Shown: positions 1 to 12,887, counted from the stretch's first letter. The stretch: DNA of 64,000 nucleotides from Neocallimastix lanati (nom. inval.) (GCA_016946835.1 JACVTC010000053.1:1015001-1079000); one strand, 5' to 3'. Numbers and translations: made by a program. The notes: a model not told the origin generated them from the letters alone.

Positions 1-108
1 GTTTCCTAATTATTAATGTGTTGTATATTTATATATATATATATTTATTAAAATATTACAATTGTAAACAATTGTAAAATAATATCATTTTGAATTATAA
101 TCTATTAG

Positions 109-1084
109 AACTCGTAAGTATTTTTATATTATTATAAATTAATAATTTTAAACAATTTGAAGAAAGAATTGTAAAATAAATATTAAATTTTTTTTTTTAA
201 ACTTTAATATAATTTATATAATAATAGAAGCTTACCGTTACGTAATTTCTGCTAAAGTTATTGATCAACTTGCAGAATTTGAAATTCAACCATGCTACGA
301 AAGAATTTGTAGAGCTTTATATAATTGCGCTAAAACTCCAAATCAAATGAGACTTTTATGGGGTTCTGTTCTTCAAATGGCTGGTTCTAATCCAGATAGT
401 ATTAACAGCTCTCATGTTACAAAAATGTGGAAGAAACTTTGTGCTGATAACAAATATTCTAAGATTTGTCATTTTGAAGATGAAATTATGAATAAAATTG
501 AAGTTTCTTTAAATAAGCATTCTAAAGAAATGAAGCATAAGCAATTAAACAATCTTCTTTCCCCAAAATCAAATACTTCTTCTCCTGTTGTTTCACTTAA
601 CGGTACTATGAATAATACTAATACTATGAATAATTCAAATTCTCAATTATACCAATATGCAGTTTATGGTACTCCAGTGATTCAAAATACAATGATACCA
701 AATGAATCCTCTGAATATAAACTTTCCTCTTCTTCTTATTATCCATCTCCAATTCAGAGTGAATCTTTAACTGAAAATATTAAACAATATAGTGCTCCAT
801 CTCCACCATTAAGTGTTTGTAATTCTACCTTAAGTCTTTACAATAGCAATTCTACTCTCTTCAACAGTGATTCAAGTCTTTTCAATGGAAATTCAAGAGC
901 ACTTTCACTTCCAACTAATCAAAGTATTAATGTTATAGAATACCCAATGATGGAAGTTCAATATCCTTTACAAACCATGACCATTAAAAATTATCAAGAA
1001 CAATGTCAAAATGTATACCAACCAACAATACAACCAAACTTACAAAATCAATACCAACCACAACAAATTTTATATTATTATTAA
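109..1084 (+). CDS. HTH-like family protein, paralogue A (3' part; 5' exons lie before the window)
   Basis: Two exons are visible: a 5-nt microexon AACTC at 109-113, with AG before and GTAAGT after, and a terminal exon 228-1084 entered after AATAG. The last exon is open from its first base, and its frame fits the microexon phase seen in the complete paralogue at 42839-44566. The protein starts inside the motif AYRYVISAKVIDQL. A conserved block of about 90 residues follows (ICRALYNCAK, LLWGSVLQ, INSSHV, MWKKLC, CHFEDEI), then a Ser/Asn/Gln-rich tail ending in YYY like the other copies. The DNA-contacting N-terminal exon is outside the window. I do not recognise a named fungal family. The block resembles, at motif level only, bacterial/phage HTH proteins of the form WxISRxxAYRxIxAAxV followed by a RxLxxL...W segment. 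A nuclear or DNA-binding role is inference. Confidence 0.75.
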
Positions 1085-1165
1085 ATATAAATAATAAAAT
1101 AATTATAAAAAAAAAATAAATAATAAATTAAAAAACTTTTATAATTTTTTTATATTTAATAATAC

Positions 1166-1212
<47 letters not shown>

Positions 1213-1356
1213 AAATAGAAGAATTTTTATCATAAATAATTTAGTAAATAACTAAATTATTGAAACAATTATTACAAAAAGATAAAATTTTAGTAAATAA
1301 CTAAAATTATGAAAATATTTATTACGAAAAGATAAAATTAGTTAATACATGAAGAT

Positions 1357-1407
<51 letters not shown>

Positions 1408-1930
1408 AATAGAATAATTAAATACAGTAGTGAATTAATTTTTAGAAAAAAATTATTATTATTATTTTTTTTTCATTAAAATATAAAATATTAAAAGTAA
1501 TTGAAATTTTGTAAATTTACAAAAAAAAAAAAAAATTATTATAAACTATTATTATAAACATTTATCTTTACTTTAAAACAATGGTTAGTTTTACGAAAAA
1601 AAAAATGTAAAATTAAAATTTATTAAAAAAATAAATAAATAAATAAAATATATACCCTTAAAAAAAAAAAAAAAAAAAAAGTTTTGTCTGTTAAAAATAA
1701 AATATTATTATATAATCAATGGTTAGTTTTACAAAAAAAAAAAAAAAAAAAAATGAAAAATTAAAATTTATTAAAAAAAAAATAAATAAAATATATATAC
1801 CCTCAAAAAAAAAAAAGGAGAGGGAGAGTTTTACTGTTATAAAAAAAATAAGTAAAATATATATACCCTCAAAAAAAAAGGAGAGGGAGAGTTTTACTGT
1901 TAAAAAAATTAAGAATAATTTTATGAAATA
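1085..1930. repeat. A-homopolymers and ~60-bp imperfect tandem repeat
   Basis: Noncoding stretch after paralogue A. It has two A-runs longer than 30 (1170-1210, 1365-1405). From about 1580 it has imperfect tandem units containing ATGGTTAGTTTTAC, TATATACCCTCAAAA and GGAGAGGGAGAGTTTTACTG. The short lysine-rich reading frame at 1719-1931 is a translation of these repeats and is not supported as a gene. Confidence 0.7.
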
Positions 1931-1975
1931 ATATAGATAATTTAACTTATATTCACTTAGTATATGAATAAATAT

Positions 1976-2100
1976 GAATCAAAAATTTTAAAAATCATCA
2001 TATTGAATTAAAAATTTTAAAAATCATCATATTGAATTAAAAATTTTAAAAATCATCATATTGAATTAATTTTAAAAATCATCATATTGAAATTTATCAT
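1976..2100. repeat. 29-bp tandem repeat, about 4 copies
   Basis: Unit reads AAAAATTTTAAAAATCATCA followed by TATTGAATT. Three nearly perfect copies are followed by a fourth that lost a few bases. No coding signal. Confidence 0.85.
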
Positions 2101-2204
2101 ATTAATGTTAATGAGATTTATTTAGCATATAAATAAGTATGAATTATAAATTTAAATTATAATTCATTATTCGAATTATAATTTAAATTTATCATAGAAA
2201 ATGT

Positions 2205-2460
2205 TATTGATTGAAATTTATATATACTTATAATAAATAGAATTATATGTAAATTTCAAGTTCTAAATTAGTTCTATACTATTAATTCTATACTATAACA
2301 GTTTGAATTGATTGAAATTTATATATGTATAATAAATAGAATTATATGAAAATTTCTGAATCTGAATTGATTGAAATTTATATATGTATAATAAATAGAA
2401 TTATATGAAAATTTCAAGTTCTATACTACTAATTCTATACTATAACAGTTTGAATTATTA
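2205..2460. repeat. Irregular repeat of a ~55-60 bp unit
   Basis: The segment GATTGAAATTTATATATGTA followed by ATAAATAGAATTATATG occurs three times. The outer two copies also share a CTATACTATAACAGTTTGAATT segment. Noncoding. Confidence 0.75.
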
Positions 2461-2596
2461 ATAAGTCATTTCATTAAAAGTATTTATTGAAATGACCATT
2501 TAATAATTAAAATATCATATTAAACTTTATTAAATAAATATTTATAATATAAAAAAGTTTAATTATTACTTCGTATAATTAAACACTCTTTATTAA

Positions 2597-2766
2597 AATT
2601 TATACTTCCATTGTTTAAATTATTTTTAGGCATTTGTAATACAAAAATTATTATAATTTATACTTCCATTGCTTAAATTATTTTTAGGCATTTGTAATAC
2701 AAAAATTATTATAATTTATACTTCCATTGCTTAAATTATTTTTAGGCATTTGTAATACAAAAATTA

Positions 2767-2799
<33 letters not shown>

Positions 2800-2825
2800 T
2801 ATTTTTAGGCATTTGTAATACGTAA
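2597..2825. repeat. 58-bp tandem repeat, three copies plus truncated fourth
   Basis: Unit contains TTATACTTCCATTGCTTAAA and TTTTTAGGCATTTGTAATAC with period 58. The first copy has TTGTTT for TTGCTT. A poly(T) run of about 30 bases at 2775-2800 separates the third copy from a partial fourth, so a homopolymer has expanded inside the array. Confidence 0.85.
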
Positions 2826-3596
2826 ATAAAAAAAATATAAATTATTTATAAATTATTAAATTATTAAAAGTGAGTTTGTTACACGAACACACACACACAC
2901 ACACACACACAAATATATATATATATAAAATAATTTTATTTTTAGTAAACTTTCTTTTTCCTTTAATATTAATTTTTTTTTTTTTTTTTTTAATTTATAT
3001 GGATAATTCATGAATAATTGTGTTACCATCATTTTAAGAAGAATTATTTATCAATAATTATATACAAATATATTAAATTATTTATTTATTTTTCAAAGAT
3101 AATTTGTTATTTAATATTTTTTCTTTTTTTTTTTTTTTTTTGTTTTTTAAACATTGAATTGTACTACTATCTTTTCATTTCATTTTTAAATATAAATATA
3201 TATATATTTTTAACTATAAAAATTATTTTTTATTTTTAGAAAATTTTAATTTTTTTGTTTTTTTTTCTTTATTATTTTTAAAATTCATATCTGTATATAT
3301 AATTTATTAATATTACAAAATATCTTGTTGTATGTATGTGTTTATTTATTTATTTATTTTTTTTTTATTTACATATAATATGTATATATAACAAAATATT
3401 TAATTTTTTTTTTTAAGATGAAAAAATAAGGATTGATGAAAATAAAAAAATAAAATTCAAATATAATTAATTATAATTATATTAATAATCAGTATATTCA
3501 TTATAAATTAAAAATCGATAATTATGAAAATTATTTTTTATTCCATTAATGATTTATTTTTTATTAATTTAATAATAATCATTATATTATTATTTT

Positions 3597-3639
<43 letters not shown>

Positions 3640-3920
3640 CGTTCTAAAATAATTAATATGTCAGTATTATATTAATATGCATGATTTGATTAATAAAAAA
3701 TTAATTTTTCAAAATCAATATAATTAATATCATTTATATATATATATAAAAAAAAAATCATTCTTTTGTTAAAATAATTATTAATATGTCAATATTTTAT
3801 TAATATGTATAATTTGAATAATAGAAAAATTAAAAGGTCAATTAATTTTAAATACTTTTTTAAACTTCGTCAATAGAAGACAAAATTTTTAAATAAATTT
3901 ATTTCAAAAGTTAAAAAAAT
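2826..3920. other. Low-complexity intergenic DNA
   Basis: Contains a (CA)n stretch near 2888-2911, several T-runs, and a 38-base A-run at 3600-3637. Two diverged copies of a segment with AATATGTCA(G/A)TATT(A/T)TATTAATATG sit near 3655 and 3785. No supported gene. Confidence 0.6.
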
Positions 3921-3922
3921 AT

Positions 3923-4071
3923 AGTACTAATTAAAATTAGTAATAAAAACAAGCCAAAGTAATAATAATTTACTCTATATTATATTATATATATATATTA
4001 AAAAAAAATAAAGTACTAATTAAAATTAGTAATAAAAACAAGCCAAAGTAATAATAATTTACTCTATATTA

Positions 4072-4100
<29 letters not shown>
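3923..4100. repeat. 89-bp direct tandem duplication
   Basis: AGTACTAATTAAAATTAGTA begins at 3923 and again at 4012. The units stay identical through ACAAGCCAAAGTAATAATAA and the following TA-rich part, and differ only in the length of the (TA)n/T-run ends. It lies about 0.5 kb upstream of the ankyrin gene. Confidence 0.85.
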
Positions 4101-4111
<11 letters not shown>

Positions 4112-4424
4112 GAAAATCATTTAAAAATATCACAATTAAACTATTTGAACCTTCTTTCTAAGCAAGGTTAAATTCCTAATTTATATATTTTCGGAGTTTT
4201 ACTACATCTTCTAGGTTTTACATATAAATATATAAAATAATAATAAATAAAATTTAATTATTATTATTATAATTGATAAAGAATAATCAAAATCTTAATA
4301 ATTATAATTAAATTTTAATAATTTGATTATACTTTATCAATTGTAATAATAATAATAATAATAACAATAATAATAATAAAATAAATAATAATAAAATAAA
4401 TGAATGAGTAAATAAATAATAATA

Positions 4425-4471
<47 letters not shown>

Positions 4472-4507
4472 TAATAAAATAATAAATTATATATTTTTAT
4501 TTTAAAA
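4101..4507. other. Upstream region of ankyrin gene with ATA/TAAA microsatellites
   Basis: Holds a palindromic segment around 4255-4345 (AAAATTTAATTATTATTATT with a complementary partner) and (TAA)n/(TAAA)n tracts up to the start codon. No distinct promoter element can be called in this composition. Confidence 0.5.
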
Positions 4508-6232
4508 ATGGATTCCTCTGTAGAAACAAAGGAAGATATGTCAATAGATTCTTTAATTAATGCTATTGACGCTCGAAATATAAATACTTTAAATAGTGTA
4601 ATAAGTAATTATAATTATAATAGTTGTAATAATAAAAAAATTAGAAAAGATATCGTATTAGAAATTTATAATAAAGGATGCCTTTCCTATGAAAGATTAA
4701 AATTTATAATTGAAAATTGTAATGACTATTTATATATATCCTCTTCTTTGATTAAAAATGCAATAAAGGATGATACTAATAGCTTATTAGAAATTATATT
4801 AAACAATTTTTCTATATATGATAATGATTTTATTCTACGGTTACTTTATCAATATAAAAATAAGAAATATATATCTTCTGCTGATTTAAATAAACAAATT
4901 TCTAGTAATAGATATAAATTTCCAAATGATTTGGATGAATATAAATATGGTTGTGAACATGAATTAAGATATCTAAATTATGCATGCAGTCAAGGCAATA
5001 TAAATTTGGTAAATTATTTAATTGAACATGGTACAGACATCAATAAAAAAACTAGTAGTGATGAAACACCACTTTTTTTTGCATGTGAAAGTGGAAATAA
5101 AGCTACAGTAAAATATTTAATTGAACATGGGGCGGATATAAATAAAGAAAATATTATTGGTGAAACGCCATTATTTAATGCTTGTCGTGGTAACGATGAA
5201 ACAATAATTAAATATTTAATCGAATGTGGTGCTGATGTAAATAAAGAAAACTGTAATGGTGATTCACCACTACATAATGCATGCTATAAAGGAAATGAAA
5301 ATATGGTAAACTACCTAATTGAATTTGATGCAGATATAAATAAAGAAAACAATGAAGGTACTACACCCTTCATCATTGCATGTAACAGTGGAAATGAGGC
5401 TATGGCAAAATATTTAATTGAGCATGGTGCCGATATACACGAAGAAAATGAATATAGTAAAATACCATTATTTTACGCATGTGATAGTGGAAATGAAAGT
5501 CTGGTAAAATATTTAATTGAACTTGGTGCAGACATCCATAAAGAAAATGAATATGGTGAAACCGCATTATTTTTTGCATGCGAAAGTGGAAATGAAACCT
5601 TAGTAAAATATTTAATTGAAATTGGTTTGGATCTAAATAAAGAAACTATGGATGGTAAAACACCTCTATTTGATGCATGCAACAGTGGAAATGAAGCATT
5701 AGTAAAATATTTAATTGAACTTGGTGCTAATATAAATAAGGAAACCATGGATGGTAAAACACCTCTATTTGATGCATGTAATAGTGGTAATGAAAATATA
5801 GTTAAATATTTAATTGAACTTGGCGCAGATATAAATAAGGAAACCATGGATGGTAAAACACCATTATTTGATGCATGCAATAGTGGAAATGAAAGTATAG
5901 TTAAATATTTAATTGAACTTGGCGCAGATATAAATAAGGAAAATGAGTATCATGGAGAAACTCCGTTATTTTATGCCTGTCGTAGAAATCATGAAGTTTT
6001 AGTAAAATATTTAATTGAATGTGGTGCCGCGATAGATAAAGAAACTAACTGGGGTGAAACCCCATTATTTGATGCCTGTCGTAGTGGGAATGAAAAGATC
6101 GTAAAATATTTAATTGAACATGGAGCGGATATAAATAAAAAAACCGGTAATGGTAGAACCCCATTATTTGTGGCCTCTAAAACTAAAAATAAAAATTTAG
6201 TAGGATATTTAATTGAACATGGTGCAAAATAA
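4508..6232 (+). CDS. Ankyrin-repeat protein, about 13 repeats
   Basis: A single uninterrupted frame of 574 residues. Residues 1 to about 150 are a non-repeat N-terminal part rich in Asn/Ile with no signal peptide. From about 151 to the end run 13 ankyrin repeats of 33 residues with the consensus GETPLFxACxSGNExxVKYL followed by IExGADINKEN. Repeats 8-10 (about 5645-5940) are nearly identical even in DNA (DGKTPLFDACNSGNE), pointing to recent tandem duplication or conversion. Ankyrin arrays are protein-protein interaction scaffolds; no catalytic domain is fused, so the partner cannot be told. The protein ends within a repeat without a capping helix, and ankyrin-like remnants occur downstream, so the ancestral gene may have been longer. 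Start chosen as the first ATG after the microsatellite, where codon structure begins. Confidence 0.9.
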   Translation: MDSSVETKEDMSIDSLINAIDARNINTLNSVISNYNYNSCNNKKIRKDIVLEIYNKGCLSYERLKFIIENCNDYLYISSSLIKNAIKDDTNSLLEIILNNFSIYDNDFILRLLYQYKNKKYISSADLNKQISSNRYKFPNDLDEYKYGCEHELRYLNYACSQGNINLVNYLIEHGTDINKKTSSDETPLFFACESGNKATVKYLIEHGADINKENIIGETPLFNACRGNDETIIKYLIECGADVNKENCNGDSPLHNACYKGNENMVNYLIEFDADINKENNEGTTPFIIACNSGNEAMAKYLIEHGADIHEENEYSKIPLFYACDSGNESLVKYLIELGADIHKENEYGETALFFACESGNETLVKYLIEIGLDLNKETMDGKTPLFDACNSGNEALVKYLIELGANINKETMDGKTPLFDACNSGNENIVKYLIELGADINKETMDGKTPLFDACNSGNESIVKYLIELGADINKENEYHGETPLFYACRRNHEVLVKYLIECGAAIDKETNWGETPLFDACRSGNEKIVKYLIEHGADINKKTGNGRTPLFVASKTKNKNLVGYLIEHGAK

Positions 6233-6242
6233 ATAAGAAGAC

Positions 6243-6290
<48 letters not shown>

Positions 6291-6600
6291 AATTGATGGT
6301 AAAAAAAAAAAAAAGATGGGATAAATTAAATAAAGAAGATGAAAAGAAATTGATGGTAAAATATATATATATATATAATGAAATAAATAAAGATGACAAA
6401 AAGAAATTAATGATAAAAAATTACATGAAATAAACAGGGAAGACAAAAATAGAAAAAAAAAATAATGATAAAATATATAAAAATGAATATATATATATAT
6501 ATTTTTTTTTTTTAATGGAAATTTAAAATTTTAAATATCTGTTAAGCTCTAAATAAATAATTAAATAATAAATAGATATTATAAATAAAATAAAAATATT
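6233..6600. other. Poly(A) run and A-rich repeats
   Basis: A 45-base A-run directly follows the ankyrin stop codon. It is followed by a repeated AAGAAATTGATGGTAAAA/GATGGGATAAATTAAATAAA-type motif with (AT)n tracts. The motif reads like decayed ankyrin linker (IDGKT, KEDEKKLM) but has no open frame. Confidence 0.5.
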
Positions 6601-7090
6601 ACCAAAATTAATAGTAATATAAGAAAAAAATATAGAAAAATATTTAATTAAATATGGAATAGATAAAATAAAAGTAAATTTTTAAAATGATATATACAAA
6701 TATGGATGATATGGATTTATTAGTTTTTAATTAAATATATTTTTAGTAATGCTTCTAATGGAGAATTAAAAACTATTTTTTGAAAAAGAAAATATCTCTT
6801 TACTGAACCAAGGAAACTGTAGTATCTCCTGTAAAACCTTTATATGTTACTATAGACTGTTGTAATTTTCGAATTACAGAATTTTTGATAGAAAAAGGAG
6901 CAAACTTAAAAAATCAAATCATAAAATATATTATATAAAAAGGAGTTGATAAAGATGACGTATTGGGAGGTCGTTGTTTAATTACAAGAATTTTAAAGAA
7001 TATATTGATCGTAGTATAAGTTTAGACTATTATCCTATGATCTCTAAAGTGTAATGTTTAGTTGATTATTTACGATAACAAATGAAGAAA
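6600..7090 (+). pseudogene. Decayed ankyrin-repeat remnant
   Basis: Short pieces in shifting frames still read as ankyrin repeats: NIEKYLIKYGIDKIK near 6635-6680, then PLYVTIDCCNFRITEFLIEK with GANLKN near 6830-6915, then KGVDKDD near 6940. Stops and frame changes separate them. Most likely the former 3' part of the upstream ankyrin gene or a dead tandem paralogue. There is no continuous frame. Confidence 0.65.
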
Positions 7091-7324
7091 AGCGAAAAAC
7101 TTGGAAGGATTTGTTGTACATATATTAAAATTTTAATAAAAAATGATAATTCAATAAACAATTATTACTAAAGATTTCTAAATAAAAAATAGAAATTATT
7201 TAAATATTATATAATCGATGTAGAAATAATACTCTTTTTAGGTTAACCTTTGAATTAATATATATATATATTTTTTTAAGATATAAATTTTAAGTAAGAT
7301 TTACACAAAATGGTATTTATTTAA

Positions 7325-7600
<276 letters not shown>

Positions 7601-7816
7601 TTTTAAAATTTGTTTTATTAATATATTCATTTATTTAGTTATATAATTTTTTATTAATTTTTTTTTTTTTTTTAAATTTTTTTAAACTTAAATTCTACAT
7701 CTAAATAATTATTTTTAATTATTCTTTATTTGATTTCATTTATTTTAGTTACTATCGCTGAAATTATTTTAATTATTAATTATATTCTAGAATATGTGAA
7801 TTAACGAGTTTGTAAG

Positions 7817-7851
<35 letters not shown>

Positions 7852-7882
7852 ATCTTTTAAATAAAATTAGTGGGTTTTTTAT

Positions 7883-10800
7883 TTAATTAACATAATAAGT
7901 TTCTGGAGCTCCAAGATAACTTTCTGGCATTTTATAGTTTTCAGGACGAATAATAATTTTTTCAAGAACAATATTTGGTGTTACTGGATAAAATTTAAGA
8001 ATATTTAATCCCTTCTTGCATCCAAAATTAACTGTGGAAATTCTAATTTCATTGGTCACATCATTACTCCAGGGTTGTTTAGTATCTCCAACCGCAAATG
8101 TTTTACTATCAACAACATCATGAATAATAGCTTTACCATTAACTTCTGCTGCAAATTGTAATTTATTATTCATGAATACTGGATTAGATGGATTTTGATA
8201 GAAATCAAATGACCATCTTCCTCCTTCATTAAGAACAAAATCATATTCGACGTATGGGGCTTCATTAATATCATCATATACATTAATAACTGGATATGAT
8301 TTAATAGCACTTAAGGTTTTACCATATCCTTCAATAACCTTCCATGAACTATTAGTTCCATTCTTTTGAGAAATGAAATGTTCCGCTTCAATACTAATAT
8401 AAGATGTGGTTTGAACAAATGTTCCTTTTGGATAATCAATATTTGGAACTTCAGCATCAACATCAACTACTACTAAAATTTTGCCTCCTGAAATATCTTT
8501 ATGAGGAACTGAAATATTAATTTTACATTTCTTTTGAGCAGCTTTTGAAAGCTTCTCCCGATCAATACTAACAATAATTTTAGTAACATTTGCATCTTTA
8601 CTATCTTTCAATTCATAATTTAAGAAATCACCATCTACAGTGTTGATTTCAATTTTAACTTCTCTTGTTGATCCCTTACCAACATTAATAATTGCTTCTT
8701 TAATATTTGGATTCTTGAATGCGTCAAGTTTTAATGTTTTCTTAGTATAATCTTGTCCAATAGTTACGGTAGAATCTCCTTCTACCCAAACTCCAATTCT
8801 AGTTCTACGAGCTCCATGATATGTCATATATACTGGCATTAAATTTCCTTCTTCATTCCAGTCCGTAAATCCAATATGTTCTGACCATCCCATACCATAC
8901 CAACGTCCTCCTTTCAATTCATCAAGTTCTTTTACGAGTTCTTCATCAATTCTAACACATTCTTTCATTTCTTCAACAAATGGATTAGCTGCAAGCATTC
9001 CATTAAGTGCATACCAATGATTCTTTCCTGAAAGCAATTGCAGTCTTAAAACATTCATGGTTCCCTTAGCTGCAAAATAAACTTGAGTAAAGAACGCTTC
9101 ATATACATCTGAATTAACATCAATTTCTTTCTTTAATTTTTCTGTTCTTTCAAGAACTTCTTCCGCAAGACTGAGAATCTTTTCGGTTTCACTAAAATGA
9201 ACAGGATGGAATGTTTCACTACTGACACTTTCGGTACGACGAATGAATGAAAGTTTATTATAATTATTGAAAATAAATTCAATGTCATTTCTTTGTTCTT
9301 CACTTAACGATGCAAATTGTTTACCAATCCATTGTTTAGTGTAATCGAAGGTATTGAAATCAAGAGTACTATACTTTTCATAATCATATGCAAGATCAAG
9401 GAAGTAACTAAGAGGGAATTCAGTAGTCAGAATATCTCCAAGATTAACAATCCATATATTACGAATACCAAAATCATAAGCTGCTGTCATTTGTTCTTGA
9501 ACTTTTCGGAAGATAATTGGTATTAATCCATTCATAACTGAATGGACATCCATGATAATCAAAATGATAATACATTCCATAACCTCCTGGATGATTTCTC
9601 ATAGATTCTGAAGGAACTGTACGTAAATTACCATGATTATCATCACAAAGCATTAAGGTAACACCATCGAGAAGTGGATCATCCATTAATCCTTTTGTTT
9701 CTTCATCACCATAGAAATAAGGTTCTACTTCTTTGTAAAGTGCTAACATTCTTGGAACTGACATAATATCTTCATTTACATATTCTTTAATTAATCGATT
9801 TTGAGTGGTTAAAACATCACGAAGTAATCAAATATTTTCAGCAAGTGTGGCATCACCAGCAATAGCTGTATCTGCTTCACCACGCATACCAACTGTAATA
9901 ACATTATCAAATTTACCACTTCGTTTTAAACCATCTTCCCAGAATTTAGTAATACCTTGTTCATTTGTACGGAAATTCCATGCATCACCATAAATAGAAT
10001 CTTTACCTCGAAGATTCTTATATTCTTCTCCAGCACGACAGCATGGTTCATGATGACTTGTTCCCATAACAACTCCAAGTTCATCAGCAAGTTCAGCATT
10101 AGCTAATCCTGGTCCATCATCACTAAATCTTCCTGACCACATCGCTGGCCACATATAATTTCCCTTAAGACGAAGAAGAAGTTCAAAAACATGAATATAC
10201 ATCTTAGCATTGAATCCTCCATAATTATGGAATGCCCAATTACCAAATGCTGGCCATTCATCATTAATAAATAAACCACGATAACGAACACTTGGTTCCT
10301 TTGAAATCATATTATCTTCTTCTTTAATTTCAATTAAATCTTTATGAACTGGTTTTAAATCAAGCCAATCCACAAATGGTGAAACCCCCATTAATTCTGA
10401 AAGATGGAAGTGACCATAAATTGTACCTCGTTTATCACTACCAATAATATATAATTGATTACCTTGAACTCTAAACATATAACTTTCATATTTATCTTTA
10501 ATTGGTGAAACATCAATTCCATCGAATAAATTTGTTTTTCCAATAGTACCCAAAAATGACAGCTGTTTCATCAGCAATGGTAGTATTAACAGAATAATTA
10601 TATTCTGGTAAAGCACCAGTAACAAGTTTAACATCATTTCTAACCATATCTGCAATTTTCTTTACTCCTGAAAATTCATTTTCTTCACAATAAAAAGAAA
10701 TATTTGATTTATCATCTTTACTGAAAATCTTGAATGGACCAGTTGAAATGGTTGGAGTAGGAATTAACGATTCAGTTTCAGTTTCAGTTTCAGTTTCAAT

Positions 10801-11409
10801 TTCTGTTTGATTTTCTGTTTTTGTTTGAGTTTCTGTAGCTTCAATATTAATAGATTTAGTTTTAATTGCTTCTGTTTTAGATATTTCAATTTCAGAAGTA
10901 TTAGCTATAGTAGTAGTTATTTTAGATTTAGTTTTAGATTTTGTTTTGGTTTTGATCTTTGTTTTAGAAATAGTTTTATCATTAGATTTATCATCTTCAT
11001 TTTCACATTTATATGGAATAGAGCACCATTTTCCATTTTCATAACCCAAAGCTTTACCTGATTTAGTAAATTTTTTAACTTTACAAGTCTTACTACAACA
11101 TTTATATTTACCATAATCTGGACAACGTTGAAGATCAGTAATACCACACCATCTACCATGTTCATAACCATATTCTTTTCCAGAATCAGAAATACGTTTT
11201 ACTTTTGTTCCTTTTCTCTCACAACATGGATAACCTTCAGCTAAGGACCATCTAAACTAAAAGTACCTAAAAGAACTAAAAATTATTTATTAAAATATAA
11301 ATAATTAGTACAATTTAGTCTTATTTAATAATAAATTAAAATAATTTTAAAATTAAATGTTATTAAATTATTTCTTACAAGCAAATAAAAACAAAGCTGA
11401 CTTCTTCAT
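7883..11409 (-). pseudogene. GH115 alpha-glucuronidase with two N-terminal dockerins, left copy (broken)
   Basis: Read on the minus strand. A signal-peptide exon (ATG at 11409-11407, MKKSALFLFA) ends at a good donor GTAAG at 11378, and a ~100-bp intron ends at 11276. Then come two Cys-rich fungal dockerin modules, a Lys/Thr/Glu-rich linker, and a GH115 body ending at 7883. The family removes (4-O-methyl)glucuronic acid from xylan; dockerins dock enzymes onto cellulosome scaffolds. Lesions relative to the right copy: a 28-bp deletion at 11248 between two TGG triplets, giving an immediate TAG at 11243-11241 and losing the first dockerin Cys; a 1-nt insertion near 10550; a CAA-to-TGA nonsense codon at 9830-9828; and a frameshift at the A-run 9503-9506 (AAAA on the minus strand) that the right copy also has. 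It cannot make a full enzyme as written. Confidence 0.88.
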
Positions 11410-12887
11410 TGTTATTTCCTATTTCAATAAAAGAAAAAATGATTTACTATAAATAAATTTAATATTTTCTTTTTTTTTATAATTTAATTTTAATATTATA
11501 AATTTTTTATTTTTTGATAAATTATATTTAAAAGTAGTTTATAAATTTTATATAAATTACTTTTTTTTATCTTTAATAAAATTAAAAAACATGTAAAATT
11601 ATTTTCTATTTATACTTTTTAATTATTAATAAGCTAATATTAATTTTATTAATATTTATTTAGTTAATATTTATTTTATAAATGATATTTATTATATATT
11701 ATTATTATTATTATTAATATTATTATTATTACTACTTTTTAATAATTTGAACTTAAAAAATATACATATTAATTAAAACCAATAAGAAGAATTTACTTAT
11801 GATACAAATATATATATATATATAATGACTCTTTTTTTTTAACAATTACCGTTATTTTTAAATTTTTTAAATTTAATCATAATATATTGAAACTTTAATA
11901 AATAGTTAAGTAGTTTAAATAATGGAAAATATTTAAAATATTTAATAAACAAATAAATTAAATTAAATATTTTTTCCATGTTTTTTATTTTATATAATTT
12001 TTAATATTTAATTTTATTATTTAATTTTATTTTTTAATTCAATAGCCTTTTATTTAAGATATATATATATATCTGTTTTTTTATTTCATAAAATTTTATA
12101 AAATTAAAAAATAAATTTTAAACTTAATATAAATATTTTTGCATAGGTAAATGATATAAAAAAAAATTAATATATATAAATATATAAATATTATTTAGTT
12201 GGTATATTTTATTTTTAAAAAAACTTTAATACTGAATAAAATAACAAAACTTTTTCAATTCATACACTTTTTAATTTATAATTCTCTGGAAATAAAAAAT
12301 TATATTGAAATTAAACTTTTTGATAATCAGTAATTCATTATTATTATCAAGGAATACTGCTTTGTTATCTTTAATTTCAGAAATATTTTTTATTTTTATA
12401 AAATTATAAATATATATTTAAAACAAATATATATATATATATATATAATTAATAAAATATTTTAATAATATTAAATATATATATTATTTTAATATTAATG
12501 TTTTAAATTTCTTTTATAATATTATTTATTATTAAATTTATTTTATGAATTTGATAAAGAGAAATTTATTAAACTATTCTGTCTATACAAAAGATTTATT
12601 ATCATGAATTTTGATTTTTTTTAAAAATTTCTATTTTTAATAATTTTTTTTATTATTTTTAAATGAATAATATTAATAAATAATATATACTTTTATATAA
12701 TAATTTTATTATGATTAAAATAATTTTATAATACTTTTTATTTATTTTCATATTAATTATTTTTTTAATTTAAAAAATGTTCTAATTCAAATAAAATTTT
12801 TTTATATATTATTTATTAGCTATTATTATGTTTATATTAATAAATTTTTTTAATAATTGTATATAAATTCATAAAATTAATTTAAAT
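11410..12887. other. Intergenic region between GH115 and esterase, left arm
   Basis: AT-rich noncoding DNA between the divergently placed 5' end of GH115 and 3' end of the esterase. It matches 24036-26051 of the right arm in reverse complement but lacks two segments present there (right-arm 24176-24407 and about 24508-24806). Nothing gene-like seen. Confidence 0.7.

Noticed and set aside
1719-1931. 70-residue Lys-rich frame
   Set aside because: Built from A-runs and a tandem repeat; no complex composition.
3018-3239. 73-residue Phe/Ile/Tyr frame
   Set aside because: T-run and TA-rich translation; no start context or motif. The frames at 34752-35066, 45625-45879, 49203-49418 and 55603-55845 were rejected on the same grounds.
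5473-6446. Minus-strand frames opposite the ankyrin gene
   Set aside because: Shadow frames kept open by the 99-bp ankyrin repeat on the plus strand; no independent motif.
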